DNA from: Bacillota bacterium
Lineage (GTDB): Bacteria > Bacillota > Clostridia > DSM-8532
Reading direction: 5' to 3'
DNA length: 40,672 bases
Assembly: GCA_023410885.1 (NCBI GenBank)
Contig: JAEYPI010000050.1
Location: forward strand, 1-40,672
The notes beneath the pieces were generated by a model. The model made no database searches. It worked only from the letters and a program-made list of their open reading frames with translations, and was not told where the DNA came from. Both the position numbers and the translations under genes were made by a program. How positions within the stretch are numbered: the first letter of the stretch is position 1; every line of letters begins with the position of its first letter. Positions 16,453 through 24,401 of this stretch are shown in pieces.

Positions 16453-16695
16453 ATGGTAAAGATAAGACTGAAAAGAATGGGTGCAAAGAAAAAGCCCTTC
16501 TACAGAATAATTGTCGCAGACGAGAGATCTCCACGTGATGGTAAGTTTATTGAGCAGGTTGGTACCTACGATCCGCTGGCAAATCCCTCCCTGGTCAGTG
16601 TTGATGCCGAAAAGGTTAAGAAGTGGATCGGAAACGGTGCACAACCTACCGACACTGTTAAGAAACTGCTTAAGATAGCAGGAGTCACAGAGTGA
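16453..16695 (+). CDS. rpsP: 30S ribosomal protein S16
   Basis: 80 residues. It matches bS16 throughout: MVKIRLKRMGAKKKPFYRII, ADERSPRDGKFIEQVGTYDP, and the C-terminal WIGNGAQPTDTVKKLL. GAAAGGTGGTGAAATA precedes the ATG at 16453. The gene sits between ffh and the KH protein, as in most Firmicutes. Confidence 0.98.
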   Translation: MVKIRLKRMGAKKKPFYRIIVADERSPRDGKFIEQVGTYDPLANPSLVSVDAEKVKKWIGNGAQPTDTVKKLLKIAGVTE

Positions 16696-16726
16696 TTTTA
16701 TTCTGCAACGAGTGGAGGTACTGTCA

Positions 16727-16957
16727 ATGAAAGAGTTGCTGGAGCAAATTGCGAGATCCTTGGTTGATAATCCTGATGAAGTTTCAGTCAATGAGATAGA
16801 GGGTGAACAATCCCTTATTCTCGAGCTGAAGGTTTCCGAAGAGGATATGGGTAAAGTTATCGGAAAGCAGGGCAGGATCGCCAAAGCCATACGCATTGTT
16901 ATGAAGGCGGCAGCCATCAAGGAAAACAAGAGGGTTGTTGTCGAAATCATCCAGTAA
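16727..16957 (+). CDS. khpA: KH-domain RNA-binding protein KhpA
   Basis: 76 residues, a single type-II KH domain with the RNA-binding loop VIGKQGRIAKAIR near residues 46-58. In other Firmicutes KhpA pairs with KhpB/EloR and affects cell elongation and RNA binding. GTGGAGGT before ATG at 16727 fixes the start. rimM and trmD normally follow at this point, but here the operon ends and two hairpins follow. Confidence 0.96.
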   Translation: MKELLEQIARSLVDNPDEVSVNEIEGEQSLILELKVSEEDMGKVIGKQGRIAKAIRIVMKAAAIKENKRVVVEIIQ

Positions 16958-16964
16958 ATAGAAG

Positions 16965-16986
16965 GTGCGTTCCCATAGGAACGCAC
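16965..16986 (+). repeat. Strong hairpin after khpA
   Basis: GTGCGTTCC and GGAACGCAC form a perfect 9-base stem with a CATA loop, 8 bases after the khpA stop. No T-run follows, so it may protect the 3' end of the transcript or work with the next hairpin. Confidence 0.55.
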
Positions 16987-17010
16987 TACAAGCCTCGAAT
17001 TTAAACAAGC

Positions 17011-17070
17011 AGGGACGGATCTTTTTCTCATCCTCTCTAGTAGGATGTCTAAAATATCCGTCCTTATTTA
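17011..17070 (+). terminator. Nested hairpin terminator of the rpsP-khpA transcript
   Basis: The outer stem GGACGGAT/ATCCGTCC (17013-17020 with 17056-17063) encloses an inner stem CATCCT/AGGATG (17029-17034 with 17042-17047). A U-rich TTATTTATT follows. This is probably the transcription end of the ffh-rpsP-khpA operon. Confidence 0.55.
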
Positions 17071-17220
17071 TTCATTCTCATAGCTCAGCTGCCATGGGAT
17101 TCCAAATTTATCGGTTACAGAGCCATAACACTTACTCCAGAATGTTTCCTGCAAATCCATTTCTACAGTTCCATTTTCTAAAAGCTTATTAAATATGGAT
17201 TCTGTTCCAAGGGAGCAAAA
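17068..17220 (-). pseudogene. C-terminal remnant of a VOC/PhnB-like (glyoxalase-fold) protein
   Basis: On the minus strand an open frame of about 50 codons ends at a TAA at 17068-17070. It reads GTESIFNKLLENGTVEM, then LQETFWSKCYGSVTDKFG, then IPWQLSYENE. This is the characteristic end of PhnB-like VOC proteins (the pattern 'GG-V-M-L-Q-TFW---YG--TDKFGI-W'). There is no start codon or N-terminal half. The frame runs straight into the asd terminator at 17217-17246, so the rest of the gene was lost at that point. Confidence 0.75.
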
Positions 17221-17246
17221 AAGAGGCGGATAATCCAGCCTCTTTT
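17217..17246 (-). terminator. Rho-independent terminator of asd
   Basis: Read on the minus strand: AAAAGAGGC pairs with GCCTCTTTT around a small GGAT/ATCC inner stem, followed by TTTT. It lies about 60 bases beyond the asd stop codon. Confidence 0.8.
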
Positions 17247-17306
17247 AATGGTTTCATTGATGTTTTAGTAGGAATCACAAATTTTAAAAGATTAAAGTGC
17301 CATATC

Positions 17307-18392
17307 CTATTTAGCCTGAATATAACCCTCGGCCTTCAACAGCTCAGCAATCAGAACAGCACCGCCTGCAGCACCTCTTACAGTATTGTGGGAGAGGCTG
17401 ACAAACTTGTAGTCATACAGAGAATCTTCACGAAGACGGCCAACACTAACGCCCATACCGTTCTCAATGTCACGGTCCAGGCGGGTTTGAGGCCTATTGT
17501 CCTCTTCAAAATAAGTAATGAACTGCTTCGGAGCGCTGGGGAGATTTAGCTCTTGGGGACGCCCCTTAAAGCTCTTCCAAAGAGATATAATCTCGTCCTT
17601 TGTAGGCTTTTTCTCGAAGGATGCAAAGGTAGCCGCCATATGTCCGTCACTGGCCGGCACACGGATGCACTGGGCGGTGATAATGGGGGAGGCTGCCTTC
17701 ACAATGGCACCATTTTGGACTGCACCCCAAATCCTCAAGGGTTCCTGTTCGCTTTTCTCTTCTTCTCCACCAATATAAGGAATGACATTATCAATCATTT
17801 CTGGCCAATCCTTAAAGGTTTTGCCCGCCCCTGAAATGGCCTGATAGGTGCAGGTCACCACCTGTGTCGGCTTATAGTCCCATAGGGCATGCAGCGCAGG
17901 AACGTAGCTCTGAATGGAGCAATTGGGTTTTACAGCAATAAAACCGGTGGGTGTTCCCAAGCGCTTTCTCTGATAGGTAATAACCTCAAGATGGCTTGGA
18001 TTAATCTCAGGAATCACCATGGGCACATCGGGTGTCCAGCGGTGTGCTGAGTTATTAGAAACAACCGGGGTTCCGGTCTTGGCATAAGCTTCCTCAAGGG
18101 CCTTGATCTCATCTTTCTTCATATCCACTGCACAGAATATGAAATCAACCTCTGATGCGACTTCATCAACAAGGGAGGCGTCTTTTACAACAATATTTTT
18201 AACAGACTGAGGCATTGGTGTGGTAAGCTTCCACCTTCCACTTACGGATTCCTCGTAGGTCTTGCCTGCAGAATTGGCGCTTGCCGCAATGGCGGTTACT
18301 TCAAACCAGGGATGGTTATCCAGAAGGGCAATAAATCGTTGTCCGACCATGCCGGTTCCGCCAACGATACCGACTCTCAATTTCTTTGACAT
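17307..18392 (-). CDS. asd: Aspartate-semialdehyde dehydrogenase
   Basis: Reduces aspartyl phosphate to aspartate semialdehyde with NADPH, the branch point to lysine/diaminopimelate, threonine and methionine. 361 residues. The nucleotide-binding loop is G11-G-T-G-M-V-G. The catalytic cysteine is C158 in KPNCSIQSY, and the active-site histidine lies in RVPASDGHMA. The length and the SNNSAHRW segment place it in the archaeal/fungal-type branch rather than the short E. coli type. GAAAGGAGCC precedes the start. It stands alone between remnants on the minus strand and interrupts the usual khpA-rimM-trmD-rplS order. Confidence 0.95.
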   Translation of the reverse strand: MSKKLRVGIVGGTGMVGQRFIALLDNHPWFEVTAIAASANSAGKTYEESVSGRWKLTTPMPQSVKNIVVKDASLVDEVASEVDFIFCAVDMKKDEIKALEEAYAKTGTPVVSNNSAHRWTPDVPMVIPEINPSHLEVITYQRKRLGTPTGFIAVKPNCSIQSYVPALHALWDYKPTQVVTCTYQAISGAGKTFKDWPEMIDNVIPYIGGEEEKSEQEPLRIWGAVQNGAIVKAASPIITAQCIRVPASDGHMAATFASFEKKPTKDEIISLWKSFKGRPQELNLPSAPKQFITYFEEDNRPQTRLDRDIENGMGVSVGRLREDSLYDYKFVSLSHNTVRGAAGGAVLIAELLKAEGYIQAK

Positions 18393-18720
18393 ATAATATG
18401 GCTCCTTTCAGAGATAGCAATACCTTTTTTATATTAGTGCTTTCTATATGGGCTTCACTGTATCACATCAGCAGTTGCCGTTTGATGTTGCTACAATCAT
18501 ATTATTCTTGAGTATGATTTAATGCTTTATAGTTTAAGGGCGGAGTCATGTGTTCAAATTATACTCAGTTTAAATTATTATAAAGTATATGATTTTTGAG
18601 TTCAATACTAATATATTCAATTTCCGGGGTGGGAAAAAGCGGAAAAGTGTACGAAATTAAGTGTTATAATGAGAGATGTATTTTCTAAAATGACAAGTTA
18701 TCATAGCATAGAAACGACCT
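18393..18720. other. AT-rich intergenic region upstream of asd
   Basis: No gene is visible in this stretch. It must hold the asd promoter: on the minus strand a TATAAT occurs about 170 bases upstream of asd without a convincing -35. I looked for the features of a lysine riboswitch and did not find them. The AT-rich composition fits a rearranged junction next to the pseudogene that follows. Confidence 0.4.
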
Positions 18721-18736
18721 GACAAGTTTATTCCAA

Positions 18737-19195
18737 TTGCCGATTGATCTTACCATTTATAGCTCAAACAAAAATACTATAGCAGAAATGATTGCAGCAG
18801 GAGCCAAAGCAGCCTCGGATGTAAAAGAGATCGGCTCTTCCTGCGACGTTATATTGACAATGCTGCCTAATACACCTGAAGTAAAATCCGTTATGCTCGG
18901 AGAAGGCGGGGTCATCGAGACAATCAGAGAGGGTGCAACCTTTATTGATATGAGTAGTATCAATCCCATTGCATCTCAGGAAATCTCAGCGGAGCTTGCC
19001 ATAAAAGGCGTAGGTGCACCATTACCTCTTACCGCTGCTGTAATGGAAATGCTCCAGACACTTCGTGCTGATGGTTGTGGACAGGACGACCACAGTGCAA
19101 TAGCAAAATACTCCGAGAAGCTTTCAGGGACTAAAATAGGCAGAGACGAACATTCCGGGAATATACCTAAAACCTCAAATTTGCCTGCTCTCTAA
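18737..19195 (+). pseudogene. Deleted 3-hydroxyisobutyrate/tartronate-semialdehyde dehydrogenase-like gene
   Basis: The frame encodes two separate parts of a beta-hydroxyacid dehydrogenase of the GarR/GlxR type. The first part is the Rossmann region after the missing glycine loop (AAGAKAASDVKEIGSSCDV, ILTMLPNTPEVKSVMLGEGG, IDMSSINPIASQEI). It then jumps directly to the extreme C-terminus (GAPLPLTAAVMEMLQTL, DGCGQDDHSAIAKYSEKL). About 145 residues, including the catalytic lysine region, are missing between IKGV and GAPLP, and the N-terminal GxGxxG is absent. The reading frame is kept across the deletion. No ribosome binding site is seen. It cannot be an active enzyme. Confidence 0.85.
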
Positions 19196-19445
19196 TAAAA
19201 ACTACAGGATAAAATTATGCTGTATTTCTATAGCAATAAACTAGACTAAGATTATATAATAAAAGAAGCTAAATGAGCACCCTGTAATAGTTTGAGCTAT
19301 TTGTTTCCATTTAATAGGGTTCTATGCAAGGTATTTATAAGACAGCACATGAAAAGGGAACAGGTCAGTAACCGGTGGCTTTTCCTCATTCTGTTTTATA
19401 GATAAGGGGGCAACCGGTTAATTGATATTTATAGGCTTGGTGAAA

Positions 19446-20558
19446 ATGAAGATGAAGAATGAAATAGTAATAACCTACGGCAAAGATGCCAGAAAAATGA
19501 CAAAGGATGTTCTCCGGCGTGCTAAGCTTGAGGAGATGATACCTAAGGGGGCGCGTATTGGAATTAAACCCAATTTAGTTGTTGCAAAGCCTGCTTCAAC
19601 AGGAGCAACCACCTCACCGACAATAGTTGAAGCTTTAATAGAATATTTGCAGGAGCACGGTCACCAGAATATTACCATTCTGGAGGGTTCATGGGTGGGG
19701 GACAGCACCAAACGGGCTTTCCGCACTTGCGGCTATGAGGATATCTCTCAAAAATATGGTGTTCCGCTTTTTGATACAAAAGGGGATACATACACGAAAA
19801 AGACCTTTAGCGGAATTGCCATGGAGATCAGCAACAAGGCACTGGAGCTGGACTTTCTTATCAACATGCCCGTACTGAAGGGCCATTGTCAGACCATGGT
19901 GACGGGCGCTCTCAAAAACATGAAGGGCATTATTTCTGATAATGAAAAGCGTCGCTTCCATACCATGGGACTTCACAAACCCATAGCGTATCTCAATAAA
20001 GTGATAGGCTCGCAGTTTATTCTTGTTGACGGTTTGTGCGGTGATCTTGATTTCGAGGAGGGCGGCAACCCGGTTCAGATGAATCGTATCTTCTGTGGTA
20101 CGGACCCTGTTTTGATTGACTCCTATATTGCTTCAACAATGGGGTACAGTCCCACCGATATTGACTATATAAAAATCGCTGCGGATATTGGCATCGGCAG
20201 TTGTAACCTTGAAGACGCAGAGATTGTTGTCCTTGAAAAGGATACCACCATCGCTCGGCCGACCGCTTCTCGTAAGGTTCAGCATTTGGCAGGCTATACC
20301 TGCCCGAAGGATGCCTGTTCGGCGTGCTATGCCAATCTGATTCAGGCCTTGGCGCGCCTGGATGATCAAGGGGCTTTGAAGGGTTTTAAAAACAACCCTA
20401 TTAAAATAGGCCAAGGCTATAAGAATCAAAAAGAAGAGGGGATTGGTGTAGGCCTCTGCACGGCCGATATAAGCAACACCGTAAAGGGATGTCCTCCGTC
20501 AACACCGGCCATCCTTGACTTCCTAGAGCAATGTGCAATGGGGAAAAGAAGCAAATAA
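19446..20558 (+). CDS. DUF362-domain protein
   Basis: About 370 residues. DUF362 landmarks are visible: GARIGIKPNLVVAKPAS near the N-terminus, LEGSWVGDSTKRAF, and a central NMPVLKGHCQTMVTGALKN then MKGIISDNEKRRFH. The C-terminus carries cysteines (YTCPKDACSACYANLI, later KGCPPSTP) but no clear two-cluster ferredoxin domain. The biochemical role of the family is poorly known; iron-sulfur chemistry is often proposed. The start is uncertain: ATG at 19446 follows GGCTTGGTGAAA, with ATG 19452 and TTG 19422 as alternatives. The 250 bases upstream are gene-free and AT-rich. Confidence 0.85.
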   Translation: MKMKNEIVITYGKDARKMTKDVLRRAKLEEMIPKGARIGIKPNLVVAKPASTGATTSPTIVEALIEYLQEHGHQNITILEGSWVGDSTKRAFRTCGYEDISQKYGVPLFDTKGDTYTKKTFSGIAMEISNKALELDFLINMPVLKGHCQTMVTGALKNMKGIISDNEKRRFHTMGLHKPIAYLNKVIGSQFILVDGLCGDLDFEEGGNPVQMNRIFCGTDPVLIDSYIASTMGYSPTDIDYIKIAADIGIGSCNLEDAEIVVLEKDTTIARPTASRKVQHLAGYTCPKDACSACYANLIQALARLDDQGALKGFKNNPIKIGQGYKNQKEEGIGVGLCTADISNTVKGCPPSTPAILDFLEQCAMGKRSK

Positions 20559-20567
20559 TCATTTTTG

Positions 20568-20596
20568 TTTACATTCACAGGTCCCCATGTTATAAT
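20568..20596 (+). promoter_or_regulatory. Sigma-A promoter for rplS
   Basis: TTTACA at 20568-20573, a 17-base spacer, TATAAT at 20591-20596. Transcription should start near 20603, giving a leader of about 90 bases before rplS. Confidence 0.7.
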
Positions 20597-20602
20597 ATTA
20601 CG

Positions 20603-20692
20603 GCGTGAGTACAGAGCGGTCCGCTGCCTGCGAAAAATCGCTTATGATAAGGATTCAGACAAGAACGCTCTTAGATTAGGAGGAAAATACAA
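20603..20692 (+). promoter_or_regulatory. Structured 5' leader of rplS, possible L19 autoregulatory leader
   Basis: The leader contains a closing helix GAGCG/CGCTC around an internal region with further short stems, ending just before AGGAGG. Low-GC Gram-positive bacteria are known to have an L19 leader family in this position. I recognise the placement and general form, not a motif-by-motif match. Confidence 0.4.
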
Positions 20693-21049
20693 ATGGATAT
20701 CATTCGTGCACTTGAACAAGAAGGCATGAAACAGAACCTTCCCAACCTTAAGATCGGTGACTATGTGAAGGTCAACGTAAAAGTAAAGGAAGGTAACCGC
20801 GAGAGAATTCAGGCTTTTGAGGGAACTCTCATTGCAATGCGGGGTAGCAGCATTAGAAAAGCTATAACCGTAAGAAGGCTTTCCTTCGGTATAGGCGTTG
20901 AAAGAGTTTTCCCGCTCCATTCCCCCAATGTTGACTCTGTTGAGATTATCAGAAGAGGTAAGGTTAGAAGAGCAAAGCTCTACTATCTGCGCTCCAGAGT
21001 TGGTAAGGCTGCAAGAGTCAAAGAGAAAATCGGGGCTTCCAAGGACTAA
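20693..21049 (+). CDS. rplS: 50S ribosomal protein L19
   Basis: 118 residues, full length for bL19. IGDYVKVNVKVKEGNRERIQ, FEGTLIAMRGSSIRKAITVR and a C-terminal GKVRRAKLYYLRSRVGKAAR are diagnostic. The protein sits at the 30S-50S interface. TTAGGAGG precedes ATG. trmD and rimM, its usual upstream partners, are not in this window, so it has its own promoter and leader. A terminator follows. Confidence 0.98.
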   Translation: MDIIRALEQEGMKQNLPNLKIGDYVKVNVKVKEGNRERIQAFEGTLIAMRGSSIRKAITVRRLSFGIGVERVFPLHSPNVDSVEIIRRGKVRRAKLYYLRSRVGKAARVKEKIGASKD

Positions 21050-21065
21050 AGCAGAGTATGTAACA

Positions 21066-21090
21066 AGAGAGGACGAAGAGTCCTCTTTTT
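21066..21090 (+). terminator. Rho-independent terminator after rplS
   Basis: AGAGGAC and GTCCTCT pair across a GAAGA loop, followed directly by TTTTGTT. It lies 17 bases after the stop codon. Confidence 0.85.
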
Positions 21091-21120
21091 GTTATCTGTG
21101 TAGCATCTTTGAACCTATTC

Positions 21121-21151
21121 TTGAAAAACCAAGCTACCCTTAGGGTACAAT
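21121..21151 (+). promoter_or_regulatory. Weak promoter candidate for the rbgA operon
   Basis: TTGAAA at 21121-21126 and TACAAT at 21146-21151, separated by 19 bases, which is longer than ideal. A promoter is expected here because a terminator lies just upstream. Confidence 0.35.
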
Positions 21152-21199
21152 AGAAGAGACCCTATCTTAACAACTCTATGATGTTTAGGAGTGTTATTT

Positions 21200-22090
21200 A
21201 TGATTATACAATGGTTTCCCGGGCATATGGCCAAAACCAGGCGTCTAATTCAAGAGAACCTCAAGCTGGTGGATGTGGTCATTGAGCTTTTAGATGCCCG
21301 CATCCCCTTATCCAGTCGTAATCCTGAGATCGATTCTCTCTGTGGAACGAAACCAAGAGTCATAGCCCTCAACAAGAGTGATTTGTCCGACCCTGCCCAT
21401 AATAAGGCTTGGGAAGCCTACTTTGTTAAAAAGGGCATGGGTGTTATTTATACCAACGCCTTAACCGGTACGGGCCTAGGTGAACTTAAAGGCAAGCTCA
21501 AGCAGCTTACACAGAAGAAACTGGCGTCGGCGCAAGCCAGAGGGCGTCTGCAAAGGCCCATTAAAACCATGGTGGTGGGTATTCCCAATGTGGGTAAATC
21601 GGCCTTTATCAATAAAATAGCCGGAAAAGCCAGTGCCATGACAGGGGACAGGCCCGGTGTCACACGCACCCAGCAATGGGTACGCATTAATCCGGAAATT
21701 CAGCTCTTGGATACACCCGGTATTTTATGGCCTAAATTTGAAGATGTTGAGATTGGACAGAATCTTGCTTTTACAGGTGCCATTAAGGATGAAATAATGG
21801 ATACCGCAGAGCTGGCGGCCAAGCTTTTGGAGAAACTGGCAGTCATTTATCCCCAAAAGGTTCAAGAACGTTATAAATTAACAGAGCTTGAAGGTAAAAT
21901 TGGACTTAAGCTGCTTGAAGAGGCCGGTAGAAGACGGGGATGCCTGGTTTCTGGCGGCGAGGTGGATCTTTACAGAATCGCAAGCATTGTTTTAGACGAA
22001 TTCAGGGGCGGGAAAATCGGAAAAATGACATTGGAGCTGCCTCCAAAGGAGGAGGTAAGCCATGAAGAAGCCCACACTCCAGAGCCTTAA
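21200..22090 (+). CDS. rbgA: Ribosome biogenesis GTPase RbgA (YlqF)
   Basis: Circularly permuted GTPase needed for late 50S assembly, 296 residues. The motif order shows the permutation: G4 ALNKSD near residue 60 comes before G1 GIPNVGKSAFINK near residue 130, then G3 LLDTPGILWP. The N-terminus IQWFPGHMAKTRR is typical. A C-terminal helical domain follows. ATG at 21200 is set by TAGGAGTG; the in-frame GTG at 21191 overlaps that site and is less likely. The end overlaps rnhB by 29 bases. Confidence 0.97.
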   Translation: MIIQWFPGHMAKTRRLIQENLKLVDVVIELLDARIPLSSRNPEIDSLCGTKPRVIALNKSDLSDPAHNKAWEAYFVKKGMGVIYTNALTGTGLGELKGKLKQLTQKKLASAQARGRLQRPIKTMVVGIPNVGKSAFINKIAGKASAMTGDRPGVTRTQQWVRINPEIQLLDTPGILWPKFEDVEIGQNLAFTGAIKDEIMDTAELAAKLLEKLAVIYPQKVQERYKLTELEGKIGLKLLEEAGRRRGCLVSGGEVDLYRIASIVLDEFRGGKIGKMTLELPPKEEVSHEEAHTPEP

Positions 22091-22832
22091 AGAAAAAGCC
22101 GATGCAATGGAAGCCAAGGAGGCCTTTCAATGGTTGTCGGGTCTTTCAGAAGAATATGGTGAGTCCGTCAAAAAACTTGCCGATAAATATTATAAGAAGA
22201 TGGAGGCCCTTCAAAACGAATATAAACGTCTTCAGGCCATGTCCTGCATGGAGCTTGAAGCCTACTCCCAGGGCTTTCAGTTTGTAGGGGGAATTGACGA
22301 GGCGGGAAGGGGACCTTTGGCGGGACCTGTAGTGGCAGCCTGTGCCATTCTTCCACCGGGGCTCGTGTTAAATAAGCTCAATGATTCTAAAAAGCTATCA
22401 GGCGCACAAAGAGACATCCTCTTTGATCAAATCCGTGAAAAGGCGCTGGCTTATGGTATTGGAATTGTGGATAACGATAGGATTGATGAGATCAATATTC
22501 TTCAGGCTACTAAAAAAGCCATGGCACTTGCCATTGAGAACATGCGTATTCAGCCTGATTATCTCATTATAGATGCTGTACGGTTACCAATTAATATCCC
22601 CCAAAAAGCTGTTCCTAAAGCAGACCAGAACTCGGTTTCTGTTGCAGCAGCTTCGATTCTCGCAAAGGTTACGCGGGACAGGATGATGGAAGAAATGGAG
22701 CTGGTCTATCCGGGTTACGGCTTCGCCCAGCACAAAGGCTATGGAACAGAGGATCATGTAAAGGCGATTAAAGAAAAGGGACTTTGCCCCATTCATCGTA
22801 GAAGCTTTACGAAAAATTTTTTTGATACATAA
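22062..22832 (+). CDS. rnhB: Ribonuclease HII
   Basis: Removes ribonucleotides and RNA from RNA-DNA hybrids. 256 residues. The catalytic DEAGRGPLAGPVVAA motif occurs near residues 80-93, KLNDSKKLSGAQR follows, and the later acidic positions lie in YLIIDAV and KADQNSVSVAAASILAKVTRD. The first 70 residues are a helical extension (EYGESVKKLADKYYKKMEAL), as in Bacillus RnhB. The start at 22062 has AAAGGAGGAGGT upstream, inside the end of rbgA. Confidence 0.97.
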   Translation: MKKPTLQSLKEKADAMEAKEAFQWLSGLSEEYGESVKKLADKYYKKMEALQNEYKRLQAMSCMELEAYSQGFQFVGGIDEAGRGPLAGPVVAACAILPPGLVLNKLNDSKKLSGAQRDILFDQIREKALAYGIGIVDNDRIDEINILQATKKAMALAIENMRIQPDYLIIDAVRLPINIPQKAVPKADQNSVSVAAASILAKVTRDRMMEEMELVYPGYGFAQHKGYGTEDHVKAIKEKGLCPIHRRSFTKNFFDT

Positions 22833-22843
22833 GGGTGATCGTT

Positions 22844-24388
22844 GTGAATGCCATAAAAGTTGATCAAGCCATATCCCAGCAGATTTTTAGCATTATGGCT
22901 AAGGCCTCGCTGGAAAACTTAAGCGCAGGGGAGCTTCTTCAAGGAAGGGTCCAATCCCTTGAAAACGGCTTGCTTTTTATCAAGCTTTTGGATGGCGGCA
23001 CTTTTACCGCAAATGTTCCCGAGGGCTTTACAGCTTCTCAGGGGGAACTTATCACTCTAGAAATTGGTGAGCGAACCAATAACCAGTTGACGGCTAAAAT
23101 TGTACCGACTGGTACACAGCAAGCCACTATGACAAAAACAGCGGAACAGAATTCTCTAAATCAACAAATCAGTCAGAAGCTTGCCGCTTATGGTGCGCTG
23201 GCCTCTGATAAACTTGTGGCAGGGGTTCTTGATCTTTTGAAGGCTGAGCCGGGTATGACCATGAATCAGGCTTCCTTTCTTGTGGCCAACCAGATGGAGT
23301 CCAACCCGGAAATGGTTCAAATCATGCAAAAAATATCTCAGCAGGAATTCCAGCTTCACGATAATCTTCAGAGCTTAAAGGAAGGGCTTGCTCAGGCCCT
23401 TACACAAGCCGATTCTTCTGTAAGGCAGGAGATCTTAACACCCCTTTTGATTTCTACAGAGCTTGAGGAGCTTTCGCAAACCCTTGAGCAAATGCTGATT
23501 AAATCCGATTCCAGGGAGGCTCTTATTCAAAATGTGCGGGAGCTTCTTACTAAAATATTGCTTGATGAGACTGAAGGGGTGGGGGGGAAGCTCAACCAGC
23601 TCCGAAGCTTAGATGAAAAACAACTAAGCGAGCTCTTTAAAACTGCTCTTGCTTCCCTAAAGGGCCACGGGTCACCTGAGGAAATGAACAACCTCATGAA
23701 AGTCATTCGAAAAGCTTTGGAAGACATGCACACCAAGGCGGACACGCTTTTAAAGGGTGAGGCTAAAGAGGTTGATACGCTCTTGGATAAGCTCTTTGAT
23801 AGAGCCATTGTCAAAGCCGAGGACGGTACTTTGGAGGATATGGCGCTTAAAGAAAAGGCCAAGGCCCTAAAGGAAATCGTAGACTTTTCACAAAAGGCTT
23901 TGAATCAGATGGATTCCAAAACCCAAAATGCCAATCTATCCTCCTTTAAGGAGATTGATAGCGCTTTTCGCTTTTTTAATCAGGTCACGACCTATGATGC
24001 CTTGATACACCTTCCCATTAAAATCAATCAGGAAAATACCACCGGTGAGCTTTATGTAATGAAGCGCAAAAAAGGCAAAAAGAAAGTGGATGCCGACAAT
24101 TTCACCCTGTTTTTATCCCTGCAAACCTCAAGCCTTGGGCGTATTGAATCTTTCTTGAATTCAAGTCAAAAATGCGTGACCGTAAGCTTCAGAGTGGAGC
24201 GGGATGATTTGGTAAAGCTGGTTAAGGATAGTCACAGAGTCTTATATGACGGTCTTTTGAAAAAAGGCTATAAGCTGGCGGAAATGAAGTGCAGAGTGCT
24301 GGAGAAGGATATAACCGATCTCTGTGAGGCACCCTTAAAGGCCGAGGAGGTCTTAGGCCTTCAAGCCAGCCTGGACCTTAAAATATAG
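22844..24388 (+). CDS. FliK-like protein (YlqG position)
   Basis: About 514 residues, start GTG at 22844 behind AAGGGTGATC. The N-terminal region (ASLENLSAGELLQGRVQSLE, NGLLFIKLLDGGTFTANVPE) is a beta-rich module seen in FliK-like proteins of Gram-positives. The middle is long, helical and rich in Q, E, K and L. The C-terminus resembles the flagellar hook-length-control domain (LIHLPIKINQENTTGELYV, then FLSLQTSSLGRIESFL). B. subtilis has a comparable gene (ylqG) after rnhB. It is paired with an FlhB-tail protein downstream, so an export-switch role is plausible but unproven; no other flagellar genes are nearby. Confidence 0.72.
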   Translation: MNAIKVDQAISQQIFSIMAKASLENLSAGELLQGRVQSLENGLLFIKLLDGGTFTANVPEGFTASQGELITLEIGERTNNQLTAKIVPTGTQQATMTKTAEQNSLNQQISQKLAAYGALASDKLVAGVLDLLKAEPGMTMNQASFLVANQMESNPEMVQIMQKISQQEFQLHDNLQSLKEGLAQALTQADSSVRQEILTPLLISTELEELSQTLEQMLIKSDSREALIQNVRELLTKILLDETEGVGGKLNQLRSLDEKQLSELFKTALASLKGHGSPEEMNNLMKVIRKALEDMHTKADTLLKGEAKEVDTLLDKLFDRAIVKAEDGTLEDMALKEKAKALKEIVDFSQKALNQMDSKTQNANLSSFKEIDSAFRFFNQVTTYDALIHLPIKINQENTTGELYVMKRKKGKKKVDADNFTLFLSLQTSSLGRIESFLNSSQKCVTVSFRVERDDLVKLVKDSHRVLYDGLLKKGYKLAEMKCRVLEKDITDLCEAPLKAEEVLGLQASLDLKI

Positions 24389-24401
24389 AGAGGATAATTT
24401 G

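Noticed and set aside
18393..18700. Lysine riboswitch upstream of asd
   Set aside because: The position is plausible, but I found neither the expected conserved core segments nor a terminator/antiterminator pair before the start.
19369..19420. Inverted repeat TAACCGGT/ACCGGTTA upstream of DUF362
   Set aside because: The arms are only 8 bases with a 36-base loop and each contains a self-palindromic ACCGGT, so chance is a good explanation.
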